From Paulownia fortunei (lineage: Eukaryota; Streptophyta; Magnoliopsida; Lamiales; Paulowniaceae), in the NCBI GenBank assembly GCA_019321725.1, contig JAGSPU010000063.1, positions 1,178,001-1,242,000 on the forward strand: a stretch of 64,000 bases of DNA. The letters run 5' to 3'. Below the pieces are notes generated by a model that was given only the letters and a program-made list of their open reading frames with translations, was not told the origin of the DNA and did no database searches. Positions 46,049 to 59,060 of the stretch are shown in pieces. The position numbers and the translations under genes are program-made. Every line of letters starts with the position of its first letter. Position 1 is the first letter of the stretch.

Positions 46049-47090
46049 TGGTTGGGGGAATTGTTCACTTGTACATGCAAGAGATTTGAGTTCACATGGA
46101 TTTGTTCCCAGTGTTGAAGCAAACTTCAAGATCTGCGGGTACCAGTTGTATGAATTATTTTCATCAGAGGTAAAAATAGACAGCGACTCGTGACTCAGGT
46201 CACTGATTAGAATGGCACTTGTAAATAAGCAGAACAAATTCAACTTAAGAAAATTGCTCCTATTTGAGAGCAAATTCTGTCATTTCCTCCGAACACGATT
46301 AGGAGATATATTCACATTTAAGACCATCTTGGTGATATTTTTATGAAGATTTCAATCTTCTTGAGCTACATGCGACGAAACATTAGGTATTAACACGATC
46401 CAACTTCTCGCATGAAGATACATGTTACGACGTTGAACATGCATCTTCTACCAATGGAGAGATACAATGTCACGAAATTTCAAGAAAACTACAGAATTCA
46501 ACAAAAATTAACTAAGATTGAAAGCAACCAAAGTGGAATAACAACTGCAAATTGGGGTACATGACAAAGGCGAGTTGGGTCAGGTTGGACAACTGCACAA
46601 ACCTTAGCACACAAAACAGGACAATGGCACTAGAAATTGGAAGCCATATTCTGATCAATCAATAATTGAAGAGTTGATGTATCAATAATACTAAGTATTC
46701 CTCGTTTGTGGCCACATGACTTGGTCGGAAGGGCTCAAAAGACAAGTTCGAGGAAATAGAGCCACAAAGAAAAGGAATGGGCACAAAAGTAGTCAAACAT
46801 CAAAATGGCCTTTTACAGTGTCTCTAGCATGTCTTTGTTAATTAGTGGTCCAATACATTTTGGCCTTTTCTTGGCACGTTGAGGGTTTCCCCCTTAGACT
46901 CACCTTAGCTTGGGATGGACTGTTTGGATATTTTAAATGCTAAATTTGATGATGTACATATATTTTATATATATTTATGATATAAATATTTTATTTTTTA
47001 AAAAATAAAAAATTTAATTTTTATCCATATATTAAATATATCATATATTATCAGTTGTCTGGTAGTGAAGGCTAGAACTTAGCCCTATAT

Positions 47091-47149
47091 GTGTGTGTGT
47101 GTGCGTGTTGGGGCTTTTTTTATATAAGCGTGCGTGCGCGCGTGTGTGT
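47091..47149. repeat. Alternating purine-pyrimidine tracts
   Basis: (GT)n at 47091-47108 and GCGTGCGTGCGCGCGTGTGT at 47128-47147, separated by a T run. Such sequences can adopt Z-DNA. Confidence 0.7.
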
Positions 47150-50100
47150 TGAGGCTTATTGGGGTTTATTAGAGTATTTTGGATGATTATCTTTTGTTTT
47201 TTTTTTGTATAAAAGAAAGGGATAATTATCTTTAGTGCTTAATCATTATTGCAAATTATAAAAAAAAATCAAGAATATTTCAAATAGTTTATAAGATGTA
47301 TAAGGGAGGAGTATATATTAAAAATAAGAATTAATTACAAAATCACCTCTAAGTTTTGGTCTATTTATAAAAATTATTACTCTAAATTTATAAATTATAA
47401 ATATTCTCTTAAAATATTATAAGTACTCCTTGAGATTTGTCTATATTTTACAAATATTCATCTCAATAGTTGTAATTTGCAAAATAAAAATATATAACAG
47501 ATGATATTTATAATTTATATGAGTAATTTTTGTAAATAAGTTAAATTTTTTAAGAAAATAGACCCAACGAATCACGTGGATTAAAAGAAGATACTTATCT
47601 TGCAATTAATTTTTATTTTTAGTGTAATTAATTGTACGACTCACTTAAATCACTAATAAAAGACACACTAATAAGTTTCGCTACACACAATATGAGATAC
47701 AATTTTCCAATGTTACTACTTTATAAAGGACTTAATTGCACAATTTCAGGAATGGAGCAGCTAAAATGGTGATGACGTCGATTATCCCGACAGACTTTAG
47801 AGAGTGAATAGAAGAAGGTGGGGTTGCAATGTTACATCAGGGCCGCGTGGTATGCGTGTGCCACTATTTGTCGGCCCGTAGACTTGTCAATATGATACAA
47901 AACGCAGAATTACAAATAAATAAATGAAAAAGTACTCGAGATGCACAGCAATCAAGTATTAGGACAAAAATTGGTAAGAGAAATTAGGATGTAGTAATTC
48001 TCATTGGAGGATTAATTACTTCTTAATAATCATAATTTTTTGTTATTTTGCACAATATTACAATGCTACACCAACTTAAGAAAAAATATGATAAAAAAGG
48101 AAATGAGGGATTGATTTAATTCTCAGGTAATGTGTCACGATTTTTAAAGAAAAATCTACTACAAAAACTTATATACTATTATTAGGAATCACAATGATTT
48201 GGGTTTAGGTCGTGTTTGTCTACATTCGTAATCCGATTTGTTAATAATTCAAAGCTAAATTCATCTCAAATTCAAATCAGATAGATAAGTTCATTATACC
48301 GCTAGATTTGTTAGATACAACCATTATACTTTTTAAAGTTAATATTATTAAAAAAATTTAAAAATCTATTTTCAAGGGAAAAAGTATATATAATAAATTT
48401 TTAAAAAGTAAAAGAATAAATGGGTATGATCAGATTTAAAAATGAAAAAACTAGACCTAATTCAAACTCATTTATTTTGTTAAAATTCACCCTAAAACGA
48501 AGCGAGTCTAGGGTGAATTTAGATTTGGATCTGCTATTGTCATCCATAAGTATGATTCCTGAAGTTAAATGAATAGAGATGACAATAGAGTGGATTCAAA
48601 TTTAAATAGGCTTTGTTTAGGTTGAGTTTTTAAAATTATAAATGAGTACGGAGTGGGGTTGATTTTTTATTTTCAAACTCGCCTCACTCCAAATCCGCCC
48701 CATCTGATTTTTTATTTTATTATATATGTTCTTATATTATTTTTTTAAATATATATTTTTTTTAAAAATTTATTAGTATTATTTTAAATATATATTTTTT
48801 ATTATTTTAAAATTATAAAATAAGTATATACAATTCCAAGACTATCTGAATCTGGACCCTATCCTTAAAAACTTTGATGAAACTCAGATATGAAGTTTGA
48901 ACAAATCCACCCAGTCTCATTGTCATATATAATGAACACATGGAATAATTTAATCCTCACAAAGCAAACAAACTCTTAAGACACAAATGTTTGACTCATC
49001 ATTTTGTGCAATATTTACCTAAAAAATATTCTTCTTGATCCAAATAAATAATTCAACTTATACACAACATAGCGATTTTACTACATAAGCATCATGTTCA
49101 TAATGATAGTTCTTTTGAAATCAGAATATTCACAATTCTAATCATACATCAAGTCAAGCATAATTATGGGTTTGTTTGTGAAGAATATGCCTCTTTAAGG
49201 AAAACCCCACTAGGTTAAGAATGAAGATTCCCCTTGGACTTTCCATCCATAATAAACTCTATAATTTATACTCAAACTTGAAATTTTTTTTTTCACTTTT
49301 TTTAAATACAAAAATGGCTATAAAAAAAAAAAGAATTAATGACTCAATATATCAAACAAGTTGCATTATGCTGTGTATCATACCTATTTTGAGACGCAAG
49401 TTTAAAAAATAAAATATTATTATATATTTAAATATATTGGCTTGAACAGCAACAATGAGGAAAACATGTAGGTGCAATTTTGCTGATCTTGACTGCCGCA
49501 TCATCATTGAGCAACAAATTATCACACAATCCAAAGTTGAGAGATGTGATTCATGATGAGAATTTTTTATTCCCAAACAAAATATTTCTTGCTATGTTTT
49601 TACCAATAATGTATATAGCCTACAACGTTATTTCAGAATAAATAAATAAATAAATAATTTATAATCTTACCAATGATTGAAAATAATCAACAATCCAAAC
49701 CTACCTTCTTTTAGGGCTCTACTTCTACCTAATGATTAACACTGTTGGACGGGCATGTTTGATATTCCAAACAGCGTAAATATACAGAAAGAATATATAA
49801 ATTGCGTGCAATTATATTGAAGAATCTAGGATAAGGAATAACTTTTATTTATTTTCTTGAAAAAATAAATAAATATATATATATATTGGTTTATTAATAT
49901 TAAAATTTCCCTAAATTGGGCAATTAACGTGGGATTAATAGTACCCATTGTTTTGTCCGTGAGTTGCCAGTTTGTCACTTTTTCACATGCGAGTAACACA
50001 CCACAGACCCCACCCCCACCCCCTTGTGGCCTTTTCCGCGTGCGCTCGTCTGTTGGCGAAAAGCTCCTGAGTTCCGGCAGGCAGCAGCTTTAAGCTTTCG

Positions 50101-52572
50101 AAAATAATGAATTTTTCCTTTATTAAATTTTCTATTTCAATTATTATTCTAATGCCAAAAGCTGTTGTGATTTTATATACTAGTCCAATGGTCTAAATGT
50201 TTTTTATTTTATTTTACATTTTTCAATATGTTTCCGTATAGTTATGGTAAAATTATATACAATGCACTTTATTTTATATTAAAAAGATGGACACAACAAA
50301 TATTAAACTTAATCTACAAAATTATTCTTGAAAATTAATGCTATTACATTATTTCTTTAAACGAAAAAAAATCATTTGAAAAAAAATAGGATTCTGTTTG
50401 GAAAAGGAAATAAAATTCATAAATTAGGAAATATATGTAATCATTTGCTTTTTAGTTTTTATCATCCCATGAATTGCATGTGAGAAATCATGAATATGTG
50501 GTGTGCTTTTTAGGGTGTAAGAAATAATACGCTTAGATAATGTGTATTAAATTATATATTTTACATAAATTATAATCGATTGTAGTATTTATAAGATTTA
50601 TAGAGGAAAACAATTAATATTGCTATATTGGCAATAATAATGTTTACAAAAAACCCCACTTTTTCCTTTTCGATTTCCTACTTTTAGGAAAACTTTTAGC
50701 ATGTGGTGGTGTAATTATTTAACAACGAGGATGAAATGATGGGATATATATTATTATCTTTAAATATCTTTCCATTTTTACTATTTAAATTCTCAACATA
50801 TTTTTCCAATTTTTATCGAACCCCTCTTAAATTTCTAATTAAATAAAACATAATTATATTAAATTACTGTACTAAATTTTTCATCAACTTTAATTAAACT
50901 GCTGGGAAGCTTCTTGTAAGGCCTGTTTGCAGTCAGATCAATAAGCTGGGTTTTGGCAAGTGTCAAAATTGGCCAGCTGTTATGACTCATATTTTCTTAC
51001 ATCAGTACTAAAGAATATATCATGGTTCATAAATTGTCCCCCATTTTTTGGAGAAATTTATGGGTTTTTTGGCTCGACTCTAAATTATGAACAAGATCGT
51101 GCCAATATGTAACATTTCAAGACCACACCACATTACGTGTCAAGTTTGAAACGAGGGAGTACAGTGATGGTCCGTATTCTGTCGCAGTAACTATAACTCA
51201 ATTAAAATATTAATTTCATAGTGCAAACAAATTTTTTTGATCACATGGGATGCTACATTCTAACCTTCCCTTGCATTTTCTTGATCAAAACAAATGTGTC
51301 AATTTGTAGCGTTGCTAAAATTTCATTTTCCTTTTTGTCGTTTTCTTTTTTTTTTTTTTAACACTAAAATTCATAATTATTATCATTCGAACGTCCCTTG
51401 AGTAAATCCTCGTACTAATGCAAAATTTAACAAATCATATCAATTAGATAAATTACACTACACAAGTTCGATACGACAGACTCAATCGAAAAATCGAAAA
51501 AGTATTGATAGAAAATTTGAAATCATTAGATAACATCCATCACAATTCTCCACTATCAACTTGATCACCCTTTGTGGGGTTCGATTTTTTATTTTTTCCA
51601 ATCTTATAATGAGTTGTGGTTGTAACATGATGTGGGCCATGGAGCCGATGAGTGGGAGTAGGGGAAAGAGTAGTTTGGATTGGATTTAATTAAACTAAGT
51701 TAATTTTATGGTGAGTAAATTATTTGATTGATGTATAGTTTAAAATGAAATATGAATTAGATGATAAAATACAACAATGATTGTCGTGTGAGCAGTTAAG
51801 TTTGACAAAATTAGTTTTGACAATAATTTTTCCTGTAGTAGATGATTACTACATGAAAAATGAAGACAGTTTGATAATCCTTGTCTCATAATAATTCAAT
51901 CATTTTTTAAGTTAAAGGGAAGCATGCTATTAACTTTGGAATGATATGTAATAGTAATATTTTTCAATCTCATTCTAGGATCGATGATTTTGTTAGATAG
52001 ATTTTAGCTTCTTTTTTTTTTTCATTTAGGTTGTGTGTAGGTAAGGATGGAACTAGAAAATGAAGATCGATGATAAAATTTATTTTTTATTAAAAAATAA
52101 TAAATAAAAATGCATGTTTAATATTTTAAATTTAATAATTTTATATATAAAATTTTTAGTGAGTTGAGGAGAGCCGCGGGCACCATCCACCCTCTTGACT
52201 GCATCTGTGTATGAGTTTGATCATCCAATTAGAAACAATTGGAAAAGTTCTTGGTAATTGATTTATTTTTTTTCAAAATTTCTGAAAACTTATACCAGAG
52301 GTGTTAGATAATTGATTTTCATAGTTGAGTTAGGGATAAATATTATTTATTTGACTATTGTCCTATAAACAAAAAAAAAAAGGACCAATTTATTTCTTTT
52401 ATTTTAATTCATAATCTTATAATATCTCCAATTGGAATTTTTTTGGACCCCAATCTTGGGGGTGATGCATGGACTGTTGTTTTTATTTCCAGCCGAAATT
52501 GAATCATTCAGCTAAATTTTTCCATGTTCAAAAAACGGACACCCCGAGAGCGATGGGTAATATTATTAAAAG

Positions 52573-52615
52573 AACCTAATACTTATTGTCCTTCGGAGGA
52601 CAAAAGTATTAGGTT
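52573..52615. repeat. Compact 19 bp stem hairpin with TCGG loop
   Basis: AACCTAATACTTATTGTCCT, loop TCGG, then AGGACAAAAGTATTAGGTT: a 19 bp stem with a single bulged A and a four-base loop. It stands alone in AT-rich DNA and has no T tract suggestive of a terminator. Confidence 0.85.
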
Positions 52616-53216
52616 AAAACATAAGACCAAGTACATATAAGATTACGTTACATAATCACAAGTTATTTCTTCACATTAATAACATTTTATATCTTTTGTT
52701 GTTTGATTCTTGTAATAGAATTATAGAGTTGGTGCTAATACAATATAAATGGAGTTAACTTTCATTTTCAAAATTTTGTGCTATTTTTTTTAGTTAAAAC
52801 CACTCTGACAAAAATTGCTATTAGTTTATTAAAATCTCAAAATTAAAATGGAGTAACATAATAATATATGAGGAAATGTGACATGAGAATCCAAGTCGGC
52901 CAAAAATGACCAAAATTATTGATCATCTTGGTCGTATTAAACTCTAAATAATTCTTAAATCATGATTTGGAAGGATTCACAACGGCAAGTAAAATTACAA
53001 GTTATAAGGAGAAATTACCAAAATCTTGACTGTAAATGAATAAATTGGAGTTAAATAATAATAAAAAGTCGAACTTTAATTATATGTGCATAACTCAAGC
53101 TGATTTTGAAGTTTGATTTGATAATTATTTTGTAGTTGAACTCAAACTTGATAGTTTGCCATCAAACTCAATCAATAAATTAATTTTATTGTAATAGATT
53201 TCCCAAAAAAAAATTT

Positions 53217-53400
53217 GAAATTGTATTTGTAATTTTTTAAAAATATTTCAATAGTATTATAATAATTTTGTGTCAGACTTTGAAATGTCTCCATAAATTA
53301 CAAAAAAATGAAATTGTATTCGAATTTTTGTAAAAATATTTCAATAGTATTATAATAATTTTGTGTCAGACTTTGAAATGTCTCCATAAATTACAAAAAA
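53217..53400. repeat. Recent 93 bp tandem duplication
   Basis: Copies start at 53217 and 53310 and share an almost identical body (AATATTTCAATAGTATTATA, then TTTTGTGTCAGACTTTGAAA). Near-identity suggests a recent event, about 190 bp upstream of the CML gene leader. Confidence 0.9.
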
Positions 53401-53522
53401 TCCATGCCTAATAAATTAGGTCATTTACCAAGACCTTATTATCATATCCAAAAGTATCCAACAAACAACAGAAAATAAAACCACCAAACTAAAATTAAAC
53501 CAAAACCAAACTCGTCCTTTCC

Positions 53523-53588
53523 AATAAATACTCCTTCAAAATCAAAACTCCCTCTCTCTCTCTCTACGAAACTTCCAGGAAGCTCACT
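53523..53588 (+). promoter_or_regulatory. Core promoter of the CML gene
   Basis: TATA-like AATAAATA at 53523-53530, followed by a (CT)n pyrimidine patch at about 53550-53565, the common plant arrangement just around the transcription start. Confidence 0.5.
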
Positions 53589-53822
53589 ATGGCTTCCCTC
53601 AAGCATTTAACACTCGCTTCTTCCTCTCCTCTTCCTCTCAACCCCCAATTTTCCTTCTATTTTTCTCTCCTTTACTCCCTTTTCTCTCCTGGGGTGGATT
53701 TTCATTTTCGTTTTCATTCCCATTCCCAACATGAAACTCACCAAGATCATCCCCGGAAAGCTCTTCAAATCCAAGAAATCCCGCTCCGTTTCCAGATCCG
53801 AAACCGATCCCTTGTCCTTTAG
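53589..53822 (+). other. Overlapping upstream ORF on the CML transcript
   Basis: A 77 codon frame begins at ATG 53589 in strong context (A at -3, G at +4) and ends at 53822, 92 nt past the CML start in another frame. If transcription starts at the (CT)n patch, ribosomes would meet this ATG first. The peptide has no recognised domain, so regulatory action or simple leader use is more likely than a functional protein. Confidence 0.45.
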
Positions 53823-54396
53823 CTCCCAAACGACGTCCTCTTCCGCCTCCTCCGAAGACGGCTTCAAAAAGCCCAATGGCCTATCCACGCCGACCAGCGT
53901 CCTTCCCTCCTCGTCAGCCGAAATATCGACCGGGGAATGGTCTGAAATTTCTGCCGACGTTTATTTCGAGCTGAAACAAGCGTTTGAAATGATCGACAGA
54001 GACGGCGACGGAAAGATAAAGAAGGAGGAGCTGGAGGCGTTGCTCTGCGGGCTAGGGGCGGAGCCGCCGAGCCAGGAAGAGCTGCAACTGATGCTCAGCG
54101 AGGTTGACAGGGACGGCGACGGGTGTATCACCTTGGAGGAGTTCTACGCGATCGGCTCGGCTTTCGCGCCGCCGACATGCGACACGGAGCTGAGGGACAC
54201 GTTCGACTTCTTTGACTCGGATCGCGACGGGAAGATTACAGCGGAGGAGCTCTTCAACGTATTCAAAACGATTGGGGACCCGCGGTGCACGTTGGAGGAC
54301 TGCCGGCGCATGATAAGTGGGGTGGACAGAAATGGTGACGGGTTCGTCTGCTTCGAGGACTTCAGTCTTATGATGGATCATCAACAGCAACGATGA
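53731..54396 (+). CDS. Calmodulin-like EF-hand protein, CML35/36 type
   Basis: Intronless, 221 aa. The N-terminus MKLTKIIPGKLFKSKKSRSV is basic and followed by a Ser/Thr-rich linker (about 20-75), as in Arabidopsis CML35/36. Four canonical EF-hand loops: 89-100 (DRDGDGKIKKEE), 126-137 (DRDGDGCITLEE), 162-173 (DSDRDGKITAEE) and 199-210 (DRNGDGFVCFED). All keep acidic positions 1, 3 or 5 and 12, the last with Asp instead of Glu at 12. Shared C-terminal blocks IGDPRCTLEDCRRMISGVD and FVCFEDFSLMMD fit this subgroup. Predicted Ca2+ sensor. The coding region is much GC-richer than its surroundings. The antisense open frames are shadows. Confidence 0.93.
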   Translation: MKLTKIIPGKLFKSKKSRSVSRSETDPLSFSSQTTSSSASSEDGFKKPNGLSTPTSVLPSSSAEISTGEWSEISADVYFELKQAFEMIDRDGDGKIKKEELEALLCGLGAEPPSQEELQLMLSEVDRDGDGCITLEEFYAIGSAFAPPTCDTELRDTFDFFDSDRDGKITAEELFNVFKTIGDPRCTLEDCRRMISGVDRNGDGFVCFEDFSLMMDHQQQR

Positions 54397-54942
54397 TTGT
54401 TTTTCTTTTCTTGTTTATTCAAAAAATAAAAGAAAGGAAAACTTTTCATTTGCTGCACTCGATTTTTTTCCTTTTTTCTTTTTAAGTTTTCTTTCGCATT
54501 AACTGTGGCTAAAATGGATGTGTTTTTTAAGGGTTGGATGTTGAGGGGAGGGTGAAGAAGATAGATCAATTTGACGGCTAGGATTGATCAATCTTTGCTT
54601 GAATCTGCCGTATATAAAATGAGAAGCAATTTTCACAAATATGTATTCTTTTTAGATTTTTAGTTATTATTTATAAAATGTTTATGAAATTTGTTGATGT
54701 TTGTTGGATCCGTGATATTGGGTAAACCGCGGAGAATAATTTTGACGCAAAAAGGAGCATCGGAAATTGGGCCCAGAAAAAGGGCCGAATTTCTACTCTC
54801 CACAGGGTGGGTGGCAGGTGGCAGGTGTCGCCACCGCGTAGGATGAGGGAATCCTATCACTCAAAAAAGTATCACCGCTTTAATAAACCAAATGAGTTGA
54901 TTGTATCCAGTGAATAGTGACTACAGCTTTTGCCAGACAAAG

Positions 54943-55070
54943 TTATAAATTCGAACTTATATGTAGTAATAATTCACAAACAACTGACTTTTCTAATTAA
55001 AGAATTTTATAAATTCGAACTTACATGTAGTAATAATTCATAAACTACTAACTTTTCTAATTAAGGAATT
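54943..55070. repeat. 64 bp tandem duplication
   Basis: Copies at 54943-55006 and 55007-55070, both with TTATAAATTCGAACTTA, ATGTAGTAATAATTCA and ACTTTTCTAATTAA. Confidence 0.9.
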
Positions 55071-55110
55071 TCAGAGTGACACTTCGGTTGAAGAACTCAC
55101 CACATATTAT

Positions 55111-55162
55111 AACACACTCAAATAAATAAATATATATATATATATATATATTTGAGTGTGTT
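55111..55162. repeat. Palindrome around a TA microsatellite
   Basis: AACACACTCAAAT at the left and ATTTGAGTGTGTT at the right are exact inverted repeats flanking AAATAAATATATAT..., giving a 52 bp near-perfect palindrome. Confidence 0.85.
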
Positions 55163-55391
55163 TTCATATGTATGTATGTCACTTAGATATATATTTATTA
55201 CACATTATTGAATATAGCATTTATAAAATTGTTATATTCTTATTACATATTTTATATATATCTATACAAATATATGTGAATATATATAGTGAGATATACA
55301 TTCAATTCATATTTTTTAATATAATATTTACAAAGACTGTAACACTTGGTTTAGTTGAAGTGATGGATTGAATCCAAAAATTTCAAAAATT

Positions 55392-55752
55392 CCCATCTCG
55401 ACGGGGAATTGCTATTATTCATCAAGAACAAGAATGGCTAGCATAGATAAATTATTATTGATCTATATTGTAGAAACGAACACTATCATGTACTTAATGT
55501 TCTACATAGGTAGGCAACACAAATTTTTTACATTTATATTGAATTTGAATTGAATGATTTGGATATGAGCAGTTCACATCTCAATGGGAAATTGATATTA
55601 TTGATCAAGGACGAAAATGACTAGCATAGACAGATTATTATTGATCTATATTGTAGAAACGAATACTATTATATACCTTAGTGTTCTACACAAGTAGGCA
55701 ATACAAATTTTTTACATTTACGTTGAACTTGAATTGAATGATTTGGATTGAG
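55392..55752. repeat. 183 bp tandem duplication
   Basis: Copies start at 55392 and 55575. Both carry ATTATTATTGATCTATATTG, TAGAAACGAA and CAAATTTTTTACATTTA, and both end TTGAATTGAATGATTTGGAT. About 10 percent divergence by eye. Confidence 0.9.
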
Positions 55753-58669
55753 CGCAGAAGTTGGAGGATAAATTTTAAATTTCATTTAATATAGATTTGA
55801 AGTTTATCAAAATTATTCCAAAAATAACTTAAAATAAAAATTTAAGAATTTAAAATCATTTGTATCATAACAGTGTCCAAATAAACTCGATTAATTTATT
55901 ATTATAAATTTAAAATCCTATCCAACTAAGGGTTATAGTATTTGAAATTTATTTTTGCTGTAACATTTTCCAGCAACAAGATCTAGGAGTTATTTTATTT
56001 CTTAGATGTGTTATTTTATTTTAAAGTACTACATGCAAAAACAAGTCTAATCTTGTCATTGTCATTCCTGTCTATGTAAAATGCATGCAATAAGGCAATA
56101 TAATGCCATTAGGGGGGTTTGGTCCCCCTATCTTTATATCCCATTTTTTAGATTAATTTTTCTTTTTCCCATAAACCCATAAATATAACCAGATATAATT
56201 TATTAGTAAGTATTTTATATTTACGATCCTATTATTCATAATTTGAATTACTGAAAAAAATTTCACAAATATACAAATTTATTTCGTGTCAGCTTTTCAA
56301 GTCGAGCATTGCTCTAGAAACCCTTTAATGGCTGCAAATTGAACATATTTTATTTAATTAGTGGGGGATCAATTTTCGCTGTTTATTAATATAATTTTCA
56401 AGAGTTGTCGTGTAATGACCGACTTAAATATAAATTTAACTTGATGATCTATATTTTTAAGTGGCTGAAATCGACAGTTGATTTCTTTAACTATGTGACT
56501 GTAACGTTAATCACTTAAATACCACAAAAAATATTGATTTTTTTTTGGAACAATTTTTTTTTTTGAAATAATTGGCATGATATCGCTTTCATACAAATAA
56601 TTTTCCAACGTCTGCATAATTTATCCATATGACTGCCCCTGTTTTCCAATTTTTTTATATCAAGAACAAAAGTCAAGACCAATATATTCATTAAGAAAAA
56701 AATAAATTAAAGACTAATCTTTATAAGGGAAAATAATGATCCTTTGTAGCATTTATATTAATCCACTTATGATTAGGAAAATATGATAATTTCATTCGTC
56801 ATTGTGTTTAACGAAATTTAATAAACCACTCCTGTCACAGTACGGCATTACTATGATAATTAAATATGTAATAAATGAAGTGTATAGGGGAATGTTATGC
56901 AAGAATGTTTAAAAAAAATTAATTAATTATAAAAATAATATAAGAAAATAAAATAATAATTTTTTTGACCCCAAAAGAAGAAGAAGATTCCACTTTTGCA
57001 AGAGCGGAAAGCGATGCACCAAAATGCACGTTACTTTTTTAAAGATATATTCACTGTTAACCAATCAAAATTTGTCATTTTGTTTTATGTTTAACATTTT
57101 TATAAATTGCGTACTGAGGTGTAAGTTCGAATTCCATTAAATATTTAAATATTTAATATTAAACATTTATTGGTTGATAAATATTGATTCGCTGTTAATA
57201 TTAAAAAAATACTACAAGTTGATTAATCTAATGGTGGGGGCCTAATCCACGTCCACTGACATGTTTTATCTCTAGGTCATTTGTACTAATTCAGAATTAA
57301 TAATTCCAGTAAATTTCAACTTAGTTTACATAATCCATATCATTATTCTATTAATAGCTTTGACTGAGTTGGTTTGAGTAACTTTTTTCAAGGATCATTA
57401 ATTACATCGAGATACTAATAATTACTTATGTATGACTAATCATGTGTAAAACACAATACTCCATGTCTCCAAGAGACAAAGACCAATGTCCAATCCACTA
57501 ATCCTTCTCTAGAGGTAAATATCAAGAATTCAAAAATCAAAATTAGAGAGCAATTTGGAGATTAGGGGTACAAAATGAATAGAATCAAATATATTACTAT
57601 TTAATTTTTTAAAATTTTTATTGAGTTTTAAATTTTTTATTTGAATTTGATTTAATTACTAATCAAGTCGAATACGAATTGAGATCGAGTAATTTTTTTA
57701 TTTTTATTTTTTTTACTAATCGAACTTGAACTCGATTCGAAATTCATATCTTATCGAATGGAAAAAATGTGTTCAACCTTGATTTGCTAAGTTAACAAAT
57801 CGAGATCAACAAATTTTTAATGATCGATCTTGAGTCGAATATCTAATAATTTAATTTTTTTTAAGCCCTACAATGGATTAGTAAATTTTTAACCTCTGAT
57901 TTCTCTGTAGTCTAATACATTTATACTCTATGGCATGGATCCAAACAAAACACATAGAAATATAGCTAATTCATGTACTTAATTAGAAAAACTCTTCATG
58001 TATCCACCTCTTTTATATTTACATTATTTTAGTAATTTAATAAAAGACAGAACAAGGGAGGGCTGGTAGGGTAGCCGTCTCTCCTCAAATCTAATATATA
58101 TAAATTTTATATATAAATATATTAAAATTTAAAATTTTGCCCTCCTCCCACTAAAAGTAACAAAATTATTATTCTATAATTAAAAATATCTCTTTACTTA
58201 TTTAAAAAAAAAAATCTCACCCCAAACTTAAAATTTCTGAATCAATTTCTATTTTAAAGGAAGTATACTTTACACCTCATAAAACAATCAGCTCAAAGAA
58301 AAATTGATCTTGATAAAATTTTCCAAAATCATGACCTCTACCTACAATAAATCTTAAAATATTTAATGACGCGTTTGGTGGGTTGTGGGCTGGAAAGTTA
58401 GAAAAGTAGGATAAAAATGAAATGGCGGTCTGGCGTGAAGTGAGGTTTGAAGGTGTTTTTCTTGTTTGGTATTGACCGAGGAACTTGAGAACAACATGTT
58501 CTCCACTACTATTCCACTAACGTATATAAAAAAATCTTTGTTTCTTTAGAATTGATGTTTGGCCTTTGCTAACACTTTTTTTTTTTTTTTTCAATTTTTC
58601 AGTTGAAAATATGCACCATTTATTTTTTGATCCATTTATTCTTGAAACGTGGAAAAGTAACATAAAGAA

Positions 58670-59060
58670 AATTGGGTTTTATTTGATGTTATTTGAAAAA
58701 AAATATTTTTTTCTTCTATTGGAATGAAAAACGTATTTAGAATTATCGTTTTGAGAAATATTTTATTATTTTTTAAAAATACTGATCAATCATTAATTCA
58801 ATTGAATAATTATATATGTAATTATACTCTTACTAACCACAACAACATAAGACATTTATAGTTGATATGTTTGTACTAATTACAATAAATAATATTGATA
58901 AAATATTTATAATTGAAAATATTTTTAAAAATATATAGTATTATTATTTCAAAATATAACATTAAACATATTCTCATTCTCTACATATTTTTCAATCTTA
59001 TTATCCAAAATGCGTTCTCCAGAATTATTTTTTTTAGAATATCGAAAATAACACCAAAAA
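58670..59060. mobile_element. Inverted-repeat element related to the one at 31.5 kb
   Basis: The right end ATCGAAAATAACACCAAAA and the interior GATAAAATATTTATAATTGA match the element at 31527-32012 (ATAACACCAAAC; GATAAAACATTTATAATTGA). The left end TTGGGTTTTATTTGATG is a weaker inverted match. It carries only one copy of the interior unit, so it lacks the long palindrome. Confidence 0.5.

Larger units (their letters stand above)
46049..53588. other. Long intergenic region
   Basis: About 7.5 kb with no gene I can support. The first 200-300 bp are probably SDP1 3'UTR. Two GC-richer patches occur (47755-47890 with GATGACGTCG and CCGCGTGG; 49980-50090 with CCACCCCCACCCCC and CCGCGTGCGC), both without coding signal. 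Other notable parts are the alternating GT/GC tracts, a 43 bp hairpin and a 93 bp tandem duplication, listed separately. Frames 49221-49412 and 49576..49352 look accidental. Confidence 0.45.

Noticed and set aside
53607..53888. Antisense frames over the CML 5' end
   Set aside because: Shadow of the GC-rich, Ser/Pro-rich sense coding region; no independent support.
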